From Colocasia esculenta (Eukaryota; Streptophyta; Magnoliopsida; Alismatales; Araceae), in assembly GCA_014218235.1 (NCBI GenBank), contig CM024753.1:174878348-174942347 (forward strand): DNA of 64,000 nt. The letters run 5' to 3'. This document shows, one piece after another, positions 32,490-42,752 of this stretch. The position numbers and the translations under genes were made by a program. The notes under the pieces are model-generated. The model ran no database searches. It worked only from the letters and a program-made list of their open reading frames with translations, and was not told the origin of the DNA. Within the stretch, counting starts at the first letter, position 1, and each line of letters begins with the position of its first letter.

Positions 32490-33132
32490 TGGACATTTGC
32501 AAAGACCAAGCTCTCTCCTCAAGGATGAAAATCTGCTGTCAGGAAGAGGTTTAGTGAAGATATCAGCAATTGTTTTTCAGTTTCAATAAAGAGGAGTTCA
32601 AAAGATTTCTTTGCTACCTCATCTCTCAAGAAATGATGCCTAATTTCAATGTGTTTTGTTCTAGAATGCTGAATTGGTTTTTAGACAGATTTATGGCACT
32701 TGTGTTATCACAAAGAATGGGAACACAACCTAACTCTTGGTTATAATCAAGAAGTGATGTTTCACCAAAGAATTTGAGTGCCACATCGACCAGCTGCAAC
32801 ATACTCAGCCTCTGCAGTTGATAGAGCAACTGAGTGTTGCTTTTTGGAAGCCCAAGAGATTAGCAGCCACCTAAGTACAAACACAAGCCACTTGTGCTTT
32901 TTCTATCAAGTTTACACCCAGCATAATCAGCATCACAATAGGCAATCAAATCTAATTTACAACCAGCAGGATACCAAATACCAAGATCACATGTTCCAAC
33001 AAGATATTTGAAAATTCTTTTAACAGCTAACATGTGACTTTCTTTAGGATTTGCTTGAAATCTAGCACACAAGCATACACTGAATTGAATATCAGGTCTA
33101 GAAGTGGTGAGATAGAGTAGAGAACCAATCAT
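32490..33132 (-). pseudogene. RNase H of element C
   Basis: Frame 33132-32860 contains MIGSLLYLTTSRPDIQFSV, YCDADYAGCK and RKSTSGLCLYLGGC. The remainder (LCDNTSAINLSKN, then FTKPLP-type end near 32530) is in shifted frames, with small deletions near 32700 and 32860. Confidence 0.9.
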
Positions 33133-34135
33133 ACCTCTGTATGTCTTGGGTCTACTGACTTACCAAGTGAATCTTCTTCTAGTTTCACATTAATTGCAAT
33201 GGGTGTGCTTGAGTGCTTGAGGTTCTGGAAGTCAAACCTTTTCAGAAGTTCTTTGACATATTTGGTTTGGCTTATGAAGATTCCCTCACTGGTTTGGTTA
33301 ACCTGCAATCCCAAGAAAAATTGTAAGTCTCCCATCAAGCTCATTTCAAATTCAGTTTTCATTTGATTTGCAAATTCAGTGCACACTCTTATTGGTGGAT
33401 CCAAAAATTATGTCATCAACATAAATTTGGACTGCAATTATTTGTTTATTTACAGTTTTTGTGAACAAAGTTTGATCAACATTACCTCTAGAGTATCCTT
33501 TTTCAAGCAGAAAAGAGCTCAAACGGTCATACCAAGCTCTTGGAGCTTGCTTAAGACCATAGAGAGCCTTATGAAGCTTAAAAACATGATTAGGATATTT
33601 TTCATTTTCAAAGCCTGGAGGTTGTTCAACAAAAATATTTTCTTTTATGTATCCATTCAAAAATGCACTTTTGACATCCATTTGATAAACTTTAAACTTC
33701 AATGAAGATGCAAAAGCAAGGAAATTCTTACAGCTTCTAGTCTAGCTACAGGGGCATATGACTCTTCAAAATTCAAATTCTTGGTTGTACCCCTTGCAAC
33801 TAGTCTAGCTTTATTCCTTATGACTTGACCATTTTCATTCAATTTATTTCTGAATACCCATCTAGTGCCAATGACAGATTGGTCACTAGGTCTAGGTACT
33901 AATTCCACACTTGATTTCTTTCAAATTGATGAAGTTCATCATGCATTGCATTTATCCAGTCTGAATTCATTAGAGCTTCATCAATTGACTTTGGTTCAAT
34001 TTGGGAAATTAGTGCTAGTGGGTCTTCATGAATTGCATTCAAGAATGATGATCTAGTTCTTACCCTATCATGTACATTGCCAACAACATTTTCTATTGGG
34101 TGATCTCTCAAAAATCTGTGTCAGGAATTACCTGT
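33129..34135 (-). pseudogene. Reverse transcriptase of element C
   Basis: Four overlapping frames give the whole domain: IEPKSIDEALMNSDWI and VFRNKLNEN (34111-33699), then YQMDVKSAFLNGY, VEQPPGFENEKYP, ALYGLKQAPRAWYDR and the catalytic YVDDIIFGS (33702-33376), and MSLMGDLQFFLGLQV (33404-33129). Catalytic residues are intact; the breaks are short indels, so this is the best-preserved RT in the window. Confidence 0.93.
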
Positions 34136-34196
34136 TGAGGTGCATTTAAATTTGGAACAACATTACCTGATCCACTTGGAGTAGGTGAGTGATTGT

Positions 34197-35100
34197 TCAA
34201 ATTTTCACCAATGTCTTCATTCTCCTCAACAGTTGGTGAAGAATCAACAATGAAGTCATCCTCTTCATTATCTTGACAGTCCCTGCAAGATTTAGAATAG
34301 TGAGTTGAAAAGGAATTTTCATCAAAAGTAACATGTGGAGATTCTTCAACAGTTTTATTTTGAGAGAATAAACTCTAAAAGCTCTTGAAATTTCAGAATA
34401 GCCAAGAAAAATGGCTTCATGACTTTTAGCATCGAATTTATCAAGATTTTCTTTATTGTTGTTATGCACAAAAATTTACACCCAAAGACTTTGAAATAAG
34501 ACAAGGTTGGCTTTTGTTTTTCAACAATTCATAAGGGGTTTTTCTGATTTTTGGTCTGACCAATGCTCTATTGAGAATATGATTTGCTGTATTTACAGCT
34601 TCAGCCCAGAAGGATTTGGGCAATTTGCTTTCCAAGAGCATGGATCTTGCCATTTCCACAAGTGTTCTATTCTTTCTTTCCACAACTCCATTTTGTTCTG
34701 GAGTTCTTGGTGAAGAAAACTTGTGAAATATGTGAAGTTCAGCACATAAATCAGAGAAAGATTTGTTTTCAAATTCACCCCCATGATCGGTCAAAATATT
34801 TTTGATTTTATAAGGAAAACTTGTTAAGACAGTGGTAAAGAGATTCCTGAATTCAAGGCAAGCATCACTTTTGTGGGATAAAAAGATAACCCATGTAAAT
34901 CTAGTAAAATCATCAATAATGACAAAACCATATCTTTTGCCACTCAGACTTAGAATTCTTGTTGGGCCAAAGAGGTCCATATGAAGCAATTCTAGTGGCT
35001 TAGATGTGAGTACATCATTGAAGATTTTAAAAGATTTTCTGGTTTGTTTTCCTTGGGCACAAATCCCACAAACTTGATTTCTACATTTGAAAAAGATTCA
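34197..35100 (-). pseudogene. Integrase of element C
   Basis: The core frame 34989-34462 has MDLFGPTRIL, IDDFTRFTW, TDHGGEFEN, NGVVERKNRT and FWAEAVNTANHILN with all three acidic residues. The C-terminal part (DKFDAKSHEAIFLGYSEISRAF) is at 34469-34197. It is 1 bp out of frame with the pre-integrase region upstream (near 35080). Confidence 0.93.
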
Positions 35101-35244
35101 GGAAGACCTTTAACCAAGTTCAGCCTTAACAGTTTATTTATTGTTCTGAAACTTGCATGACCAAGTCTTTTGTGCCAAGTCCATGCAATTTCATTTTTAT
35201 TTGCAACAAGACAAATGTTTTCAGAAAATTTTTATCAAGGTTGA

Positions 35245-35700
35245 TCATGTAAACATTGTTTTCTCTTTTCCAAAGAATTTTATTTTATCAGTTGAAGAGT
35301 CAATTATTCTGCAAAAATCTGATTCAAACACAACTTTGTGACCTTTGTCACATAGTTGGCTAATGCTCAGCAAATTATAATTCAGACCATCAACTAATAA
35401 AACATTATCAACTGAGTTTGAGGAAGATTGACCAACCTTTCCAGATCCAATGATTTTTCCTTTATTTTTACCTCCAAAAGTGACAGAACCTCCCTCCTTT
35501 TCAATCAGGAATGAGAACTTAGCTTTATCTCCTGTCATGTGTCGTGAACACCCACTATCAAGAAACCACACATTTGAGTTGGGTGCACGACCTTCCTGCA
35601 AAATAATCAGTGGAGAGAAGATTTTGGTACCCAAACATTGTTGGGACCATCAGATTGTTTGAACATTGACAGCAAATCTTTTCTAATCCAAATCTGACTT
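35245..35700 (-). pseudogene. Protease of element C
   Basis: VWFLDSGCSRHMTGD with the catalytic Asp is intact in frame 35634-35245, followed by VTFGGKNKGKIIGSG, LNYNLLSISQLCDKGH and an open run toward the pre-integrase domain. Confidence 0.9.
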
Positions 35701-36007
35701 GTTTCTGCTTTTGTTTTATTTCAGTGGTTTTTGCCTTTTTCAATTTATCCTTCCCTTTTGGAATAAAAACACCAGTGTTCTTTTTCTCATTAGGATGAGA
35801 GTTTTGCATTTGGACATGATTGTTCATTTGTGGAGGTCCAAACCATGGATTTTGTTGGTACATTGAAAAGTTTGGATAAAAGAATTGAGGATGGTACCAA
35901 AAAGGATTGTGATACCATTGGTTCCAAGAATTGGTCCAATCAGCTTGATGTGCTGTCTTGGAAGTCCAAGGTTTATCATGAATGTTTTCTTTGGTTTTTC
36001 TTATTTT

Positions 36008-37830
36008 TCAAGTTTTTATTTGATTTTTGGTTGACTGTGGTGGTTTTTGAGGTTGAGCAGGTCGACCTATCTTGATTGGTGTCGACTCAACAGTCACAGA
36101 TTTCATCTTTTTGTTGACTGGTGTCGACCTGTCAGGTGAGTGTGTCGACCTGTTTGGTTCTCTTTGTTCTGGTTTTTCAAATTTTTTTGTGTTGTGTATT
36201 GTTTGACACTTGCTTGTTTTTGTTTTTCTCAGGACTAGGACTTTTGACAAATTTTATTAAAGGTGCTTTTTCCCTCATTTCACCAGATTTGTCTTTCTTG
36301 GATTTTGTGGAAAATCCTAGTCCATGTGTCACAGATTTCATTCTTGTTCCTAACAAGGCATCCAGATTATCTTTCCTTTTGTAAAGGTTTCAATGACTTG
36401 TTCTTTTCTTTCAACTGGTTTTCTAAAGTTTTGATTTCATCATCACTTTGTTGTTTTCTTTTTGTTGCAATTCCAGTTTTTCAGACAATTTCTTAAAGTC
36501 ATTGTTGGCCTTTTGGATGCAAGCTTGAGCTCATCATTACATTTAGAAGTTTCTTTTCTTCATTGAGCTCAGCCACTTCATTTTCCAATTCAGAGATTCT
36601 TTGTTTGAGGATTGGTTATGCAGATGTTTTCAATTTTCTTTTCAGATGCTTATTTTCTTTTCTTGTTTCAGAATAGTTTTCAACTAATTCAGCATAAGCA
36701 TCTTGCCAATCATCAATTGTATAATCTTCAAAGGATGTGTTTACCTTTCCATCAGAACTGTTTGCCATAAAGCAGATTTCCTCACTTCAGAGCTTGAGGA
36801 CCTTTCTTCTTCTTTCTCACTTGAGTCTTCATCAGACCAAGTGGCAACCATTGCTTTAGGCTTCTTGAATTTGTTGATCTTCTTGTACTTTTCCTTCTTG
36901 TTCTCAAGTTCTCCCTTCATGTGTCCTGGTTTGTTGCACCTGTAACAAATAACAACTTCATCATTTTTCTGATTTCTATTTGAATTGGCATTTGAAAGGA
37001 AGTATTTCTTTTTCCCAGATGAGAATTTCTTTTTCCCAGTGAATTTTCCTTTTCTAGATTTTAGAAATTTTCTGAATTGTCTAGTCATGAGGGCAATCTC
37101 ATCCTCATTGGACTCAGACTCATCAGAACTGTTTTCTCTTGATTTTATCCTTGTTACTAGATGAAGCTTTAAGTGCTACTGGTTTGGTTTTGATTATGTG
37201 CTCTTCATTTCTCTTCAAATTTATTTCATAAGTCATCAAAGATCCTATGAGTTCATCCAAAGAGATTTTGGATAAATCTTTAGAATCTTCAATAACTGTG
37301 GCCTTAGTGTGCCAAATTGATGAAAGAGAGCGCAAGATTTTTCTTACCAAATCAGCATCTGTGTAGTCCTTACCTAGAGCCTTCAGTCCATTCACAATGA
37401 TCATGAACCTAGCAAACATTTCAGAAATTGTTTCATCAGATTTCATCATGAATAATTCATACTCAGAAACAAGAATATTTGCTTTGGTTTCTTTTACTTG
37501 GGATGTTCCCTCATAGAGTAACTCAAGCTTATCCCACATCTCCTTGGCAGATTTGCACATGGAGATTCTTGAGTACTCCTTTGGGTGGACTGCACATTGA
37601 ACCATGTTCATGGCACTGTAGTTCAGGGTGGCCCTTCTAATTTGTTCCCTGGTCCAGGTTTCCTCTTCTCCCTGTTTTCATAGGGGCCTACCTCAACTAC
37701 CTCCAAATCTCATAGTTCTGGGCTCTAAGGAAGACTTGCATTCTATTCTTCAATAGGAATAGTCAGTCCCATTGAAGAATGGTGGCCTATTGATGGAATG
37801 GCCTTCAGCAATGAAACCTCTAGAATCCAT
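36008..37830 (-). pseudogene. Gag of element C, damaged zinc knuckle
   Basis: Starts at ATG 37830 (MDSRGF...). The gag domain is at 37611-37123 (MCKSAKEMWDKLELLYEG, MFARFMIIVNGLKALG, HTKATVIEDSKDLSK). The knuckle near 36900-36945 reads CYRCNKPGHMKGE but then L-E where B has C-P-E: a 3-bp deletion removed the fourth zinc ligand. An acidic segment, degraded coiled coil and Lys/Ser/Thr tail follow, with RST motifs encoded by GTCGAC palindromes near 36061-36149. Confidence 0.88.
36061..36149. repeat. GTCGAC palindromes inside gag C-terminal coding sequence of C
   Basis: Cores at 36061, 36081, 36123 and 36144: spacing 20, 42, 21. B has 21, 42, 21; the missing base in C is a frameshift between the first two cores. 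Confidence 0.87.
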
Positions 37831-37932
37831 TGAATCAAAATGAGGTGCATTAAGGAAACACTTACAAACAAGCAAGTGAAACACACAGAACAAACAGAAA
37901 CACTCAGATCAGATCAGATCAGATATGAACCG

Positions 37933-37941
37933 CTGATACCA
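37933..37941 (-). other. Primer binding site of element C
   Basis: The minus strand reads TGGTATCAG then CGG, the iMet type with the sixth inner base pair region slightly altered compared with B. Confidence 0.82.
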
Positions 37942-38922
37942 ATTGTAGGATCGAAAAAGGGATGGACCAGATCTAGAAGGGGGGGGGTTGAATAGATCTA
38001 GGCCAAATACTGCGGAAGCTTAGCCAATTTTAAAGATGCTTTGAATCAGAGACAATTTAGAAAAGCAATTCACAGATCTGATGAGTGATTGTGTGAATTA
38101 AGTGATTAAAGTGTGTGATCAAGTTGATTAGAAGTGAAATAAAAAATCCTATGCATACATCTAACGCAAAGTAAAGTTAAATCACAGATCAAACCACTGC
38201 ACAGAGATTTTTAGGTGGTTCGGAAATCACACCATGTGATTCCTACATCCACCCCTCACACAGTGAGGCTCCACTATTCAACTTGAATACACCACACACT
38301 GGAGCTCGACAACTCCAACACACTGAGTTCACAAACTCACACACAACCTCTAGAGCAAGACTACTCTAGAAACCTGAGCACAACTGCTCAACCACAACCT
38401 GAGTGCAACGACTCAACACAATTGAGCACAAAGCCTCACAACCAACTTGCTAGATCAAAACAACAAGATCCAGATCCTCTAGCAATGATCTGATCCATAA
38501 AGAGTTCATTCAAGGAGACTAGTGCAACAAATCATGCACAATCTCAAGAATGACTCAGAAGAACTAAGGGGAATTGAGGAGTTGTATGTAAAATCCTTGT
38601 TCTTCAGATGAACTCCCTCGTAGAAGACTGAATTGAGAAGATGCTTGAACTCTTGAAGTCCCTGGGCGATGCTCTGCAATTTGTGCCTCTGGATCTTCCT
38701 TGAACTCTTCTCAATTGGCTGCTTCTACTCGATCTGCTCCCTTGGAAGTGATCTCACTTCATCTTCATGGATCAATCTTCACTTCTTGTGCTTGCAAGGA
38801 TGGGAATTGGCTTGAAGCAGCACAAGGAGAGCAAGAACGGGGAGGAGACCTCTGTCTTGCCGCCAAAGAAACTTTTCTGGAAGGCTCTGAGGTGTTCTCT
38901 GGGTGGATGGCCAATAGGAGGG

Positions 38923-38930
38923 TATTTATA
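38923..38930 (-). promoter_or_regulatory. TATA box of C's 5' LTR
   Basis: GGGCTATAAATACCC on the minus strand, 121 bp downstream of the first GTCGAC core. Confidence 0.8.
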
Positions 38931-39050
38931 GCCCAATGTGTCCAAAAGTACCCTTGGGGTGCGTGGGCACATGATCCAAGGCCGATCCACAAGATCCCTA
39001 GAGTGCCACGTGTCCAGGTGGGACTTAAAGTGAAAAAGTTTCTGGAGTGT

Positions 39051-39300
39051 GTCGACCTGACCATGGAGTGTGTCGACACACTGTCCATTTCTGCAAAACT
39101 GGCCCTCTGGGAGAGGGCTCTAGTGTCGACACTGCCTGGGACTGTGTCGACACACTGTCCCAACCTGTCAACTGGGTTCTCTGGGAGCTGGGTCTAGTGT
39201 CGACACTGCCTGGGACTGTGTCGACACACTTGACCATTTCTTCATGACTTTGCCTTAGGGTTTGATACCCTGTGTCGACACCAGTAGTGGGTGTGTCGAC
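39051..39300. repeat. Palindrome array of C's 5' LTR (four pairs of GTCGAC)
   Basis: Cores at 39051/39072, 39125/39146, 39199/39220 and 39274/39295. All pairs are 21 bp apart; units 74, 74, 75 bp. All eight are intact. Confidence 0.94.
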
Positions 39301-39565
39301 ACTACCCTTGCAAGAAATGTATGTCCCTGAGAAATAAACACATAAATCATTAGTCCAATGTATTATCATGAATATATATGACAAAATGTGTTTGGAAACA
39401 TGCTTTTTGAATATTGTTATATAACATGTGTGATGTATCTAACATGTTCCATTCATTGTGCATTAAAATCACAACTTGTCATCATCAAAATTATGAGGGG
39501 AAATGTATTAAATTCACACTCAACAACATTCTTCTCAAATCTTAGCTTCTTTGAGAAGGCACCCG

Positions 39566-39575
39566 CTCTGATACA
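39566..39575 (-). other. Primer binding site of element A (one base short)
   Basis: The minus strand reads TGTATCAGAGCGG against the usual TGGTATCAGAGC, so one G appears lost. Confidence 0.75.
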
Positions 39576-40299
39576 ACTGTTGGATCGAAATGGCACTAAT
39601 GATGTCCTAGAGGGGGGGGGGAGTGAATAGGACATCTTGCGCTTTTAGAATTTTTATCGAATTAAACCACACTAAATAAGCTGTTAGAATTAGTGTAGTG
39701 TGTGATCAAGTGTAGTGGGCGGAAAACTCACACAATTGCACAAATGATTTTATCATGGTTTGGCCCTTCCCACATGGAAGTCCTACGTACAGTCTCAAGC
39801 AAACCACTTGAGATTTCACTAAATGCCAGAGAACTTGGCCCTTTCTACCCTGAGAGGAATTACAATCCCATGCTCCCAAGCAAGTTCCCTTAAAAGAGTA
39901 CAAAGCTACCTTCATAAGGTCTCCCTACACAGGAGGGGAACAGCAGGAACAAACTCTGTAGAATTACACAGAATAAATTGTAAAGACACTTGTGTGTTTG
40001 CCCCAAGAATGAGCAAACACACCTAATCAGAAAGGAGAAAACAATATGAGTAGCAACTAAGATCCTTTCTGAACAAGAAGGGGTGGACTGAAAGATGTCA
40101 AAATACAATTGCCACCCAACAACAAAACTTCTGTGAAAAGGAGAGCTTGAAGATTTTCTGAATGAAGAGGCTCTCAATCTTGCAGCTTAGGAGAAGGCCT
40201 GTAGAATCTCTTACTAGTAGAGGGAAATAGTGAATTGAAGAAGAAGCTAGCTGGTCTCAAACTCTAAGTGTTGTGTTCTCTCATTCAAACTTCGGCTTC

Positions 40300-40305
40300 T
40301 ATATA
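40300..40305 (-). promoter_or_regulatory. TATA box of A's LTR
   Basis: The minus strand reads AGCTTATATAGAAGC, in a position comparable to the B and C TATA boxes. Confidence 0.6.
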
Positions 40306-41055
40306 AGCTTCAGAAGAATATAGCCGTTTGAAAGTTTCCGTTAGAGATTTGGCCGTTTGAGGAGAGACCTTTGATCCTTTGGATGTTGGTTGAGGTTGTT
40401 ATCCATAAGTCCTTCTGCCTTTTTAGCTTTCTGACGACTTCAAACAAGTCTTGTAGTTTCACAGCTGAGAGGTCAACTTCCAAATAAATGTTCTGTGAAA
40501 GCTCCATGCTGAAAACGTGCCTAAAAAATATTCTGCAGCAAAGACAAGACAAAAAGAAGGGATACCTCCATACTTTCTGAGGTAGGTAAGTCAGAAGAAA
40601 TATAAAGTATGGAAACCTAGGACAGACAACTTTTTAGACCAATAAAAGATGGACAGACAGTTGCATCAAAGGTAAGATGAGATTCTGACAATGGTAGGTG
40701 AGCTACTGTCAGATATCCCATGCGTCTGAAAGACAATAAATGCAAGATATCTTCTGAAAGGAACAAAAATCTGACCTTCTGTCATGAAGCAAGAGGCCAA
40801 TTTGATTAAATGCTTCAGATACAAACATAAACAAAGTCAGAAGATTATTTGAGTATAATATGTCTCATCTTGTCAAAATATAATTAATTAATGATAATCT
40901 GATGGACTATTAATATGTAAGAAACATAGGAGAAAAGAGTTCTGACAAAGGTTACATTACACAGATGAATCATAAAAATAGAAAGATATACTATCTGCAC
41001 AAGAAAAGTATAAGTACACAAAATGTCAGCGAAGTTGGATCATAAGAAGGTGTAC

Positions 41056-41330
41056 TTCGACTTAGAAGTCGGAGTCAAAATCATGAAGACACACATTCGA
41101 TTTTCAGAAGTTGCAGTAAGACAGTAAGATTTGACTTCAAGAAGTTAGATAGATGAGTATTAGAACGTCATACTTCGATTTTAAGAAGTCGGAGATATAC
41201 ATTCGACTTCCATAGACTTAGACAGATACTTCGACTTTTGGGAGTCGGAGAGTGGCATTCGACTTTAGAGAGTCGGAGTCCAGAACACAGACTCAGAACA
41301 CTTCGACTTTATAAAGTCGGGTCAACAGTC
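41056..41330. repeat. Hairpin array in U3 of A (TTCGACTT...AAGTCGGA)
   Basis: Eight hairpins, left arms at 41056, 41096, 41131, 41174, 41202, 41230, 41258 and 41302. Four of them are exactly 28 bp apart. Same motif as the array at 1926-2056 within A. Confidence 0.87.
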
Positions 41331-41568
41331 GGATTCAGTATGATACATATAGAGTAGTTTGTGGACTTAGAAAATTTTTCGAGATAAACTTGCAGACTAT
41401 AATTCGACTTCCGAAATTCAGAGACTATATTCGAAGTTAGTGATACATAGAGTAGTCTGTGGACTTAGAAAATTTTCGAGATGAATTGTCCAAAATATTT
41501 CTGTGGTATATGTATTAGTCTATTTAATTGTAAAGAGTCTTTTAAAAGGTTTTGTCATAGCAAAAACA

Positions 41569-42157
41569 TAATGTTATAATAATTTAAAATATTAAATGAT
41601 TTTCTTAGGGGTAGTTGCTCAATAGAGCTTGGTTCTCCAGTCGTTCTCCTCTGCTCCTGGTGCCCTAGCTTAGCCTCCCACGACCCCAACACAATGGTGA
41701 ACCTTCCCCTTTAGTCTTATGATGAATACTTATATGTCTAGGGTTTAATTCAAGTCCTATTGCAACTAGGAAAGGTGGGGTGTGGTTGCAGCTTGTTCTT
41801 TCCATGTTTTGGAGATTTCTCCTCCCAATTGGAGTAGAAATGCCTTTAGAAGGTTACTGCTATGGTTGGTCACGAATTGGATTTCTATACATGGCTAATT
41901 ATCATTGTTTAAAACCCTAATTTGCCCTTTCCTATTTTCTATACAATTATGGCTACGAATTTCTTGGGTATTTTCCTCCTATCCCATAATCCAACTCCTA
42001 GCTTGGCCCAATAACCTTTAGGTGAGCTAATATAACAAGCCCATTAGTTCTTATTGTTTATTGGGTGTTGATTAATCCATTTTCTTTAAATATTTCTATT
42101 TATTTATTTACTAAAAATATCAGGTTGCTACAGTTGGACCCAAGCCATCAATGGTCA
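41569..42157. other. Unassigned sequence between A and LTR D3
   Basis: No ORF or RNA gene and no repeat shared with the rest of the window. GTTGCTACA near 42125 could be the end of another LTR, but there is no partner or TSD to prove it. Confidence 0.4.
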
Positions 42158-42752
42158 TGTAACGACCGAGCCTTTCGGATTCTCAATTATTGATTTTTAA
42201 TTGGTTATTGGGACAATGTATGGCCGACGGGTTGTGTTTCAGAACTTTCATGGATTGACTAGGGGTTTTTGGAAAGAACTGGAGGCCCATTGTGATCCTA
42301 GTTGTCTGGTTGAGAACACGGCGAGGTTGGGTGACGCGTTGGTAACATAGTCGCAGCTTAGGACGTGTTCTTCAAACCGCCGTATCCAGACTTTTGCCAC
42401 ATTTGCGATATATTTACGTTGCATTTCTTAACGCGATCACCCGATAGGACGAGTTATGAATGCAACATGTGCCTCTGACGAGTTTCTGTTCCAATGGGTT
42501 TTAGCCCCTCTCTCACCAGCTGAACTGGGCAGAACTTGTTTCAGCCTAGAACAAGTGGCTTTGACGATTCTCGAGGGGTTTTAATGATTTGAACCTAGTT
42601 TGATGTAGTTTTGGTGTCGGAGGAGTGATTGGATCATGAGTAAGCCTCCCCGGACAACGTTTTTCCCGGAGGTAGGGAGATTCCTTGGTTTCTTGTGTTT
42701 TCTTTTTGTTATTAAGCTAGCAGCGATTTGATTAGTTTACTTGTGATTGTTA

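Larger units (their letters stand above)
26839..39528 (-). mobile_element. Element C: Sirevirus-type Ty1/Copia retrotransposon, complete span
   Basis: LTRs 26839-28424 and 37944-39528 (1586 and 1585 bp). TSD ttctt at 26834-26838 and 39529-39533. The PBS is next to 37944 and the polypurine tract next to 28424. It is related to B throughout (gag, pol, env-position ORF, spacer, LTR arrays) but is a different subfamily: the LTR starts differ (GATCGAAAAAG against GATCGAAATTAGG) and it has four rather than five palindrome units. It carries no later insertions, which suggests it is younger than B or has been spared. Small indels break most ORFs. Confidence 0.95.
37944..39528 (-). repeat. 5' LTR of element C
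   Basis: TGTTGTTGAGTG...GATCCTACA on the minus strand. TATA box TATAAATA at 38923-38930; G-run of 9 at 37979-37987. Confidence 0.94.
1..41568 (-). mobile_element. Element A: Sirevirus-type Ty1/Copia retrotransposon, partial, host of nested insertions
   Basis: The minus strand reads, from right to left, 5' LTR (39578-41568), primer binding site, gag, protease, integrase, RT, RNase H and an envelope-position ORF. The 3' LTR lies beyond the left edge. The order protease-integrase-RT-RNase H is the Ty1/Copia order, and the extra long ORF after RNase H plus repeated GGGGGAG purine tracts place it with Sireviruses. Coding frames stop at each nested insertion and resume on its far side: RT at 23350 resumes at 4117, RNase H at 3036 resumes at 2385, and gag at 39533 resumes at 26833. 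Each junction has a 5-bp TSD (ggtga, cttcc, ttctt). A carries stops and frameshifts outside the insertions as well, so it is an old, dead copy. Confidence 0.93.
39578..41568 (-). repeat. 5' LTR of element A
   Basis: Inner end TGTTGGATCG on the plus strand (CGATCCAACA on the minus). The outer end is placed at CAAAAACA (41568), where the minus strand would start TGTTTTTG. The outer boundary cannot be checked because the other LTR and its TSD are outside the window. TATA-like TATATA at 40300-40305 and an array of GACTT/AAGTC hairpins at 41056-41330 lie in U3. G-run of 10 at 39612-39621. Confidence 0.82.

Noticed and set aside
26839..39528. C's LTRs pairing with those of B
   Set aside because: C's two LTRs are more like each other than like B, have four instead of five array units, and share their own TSD.
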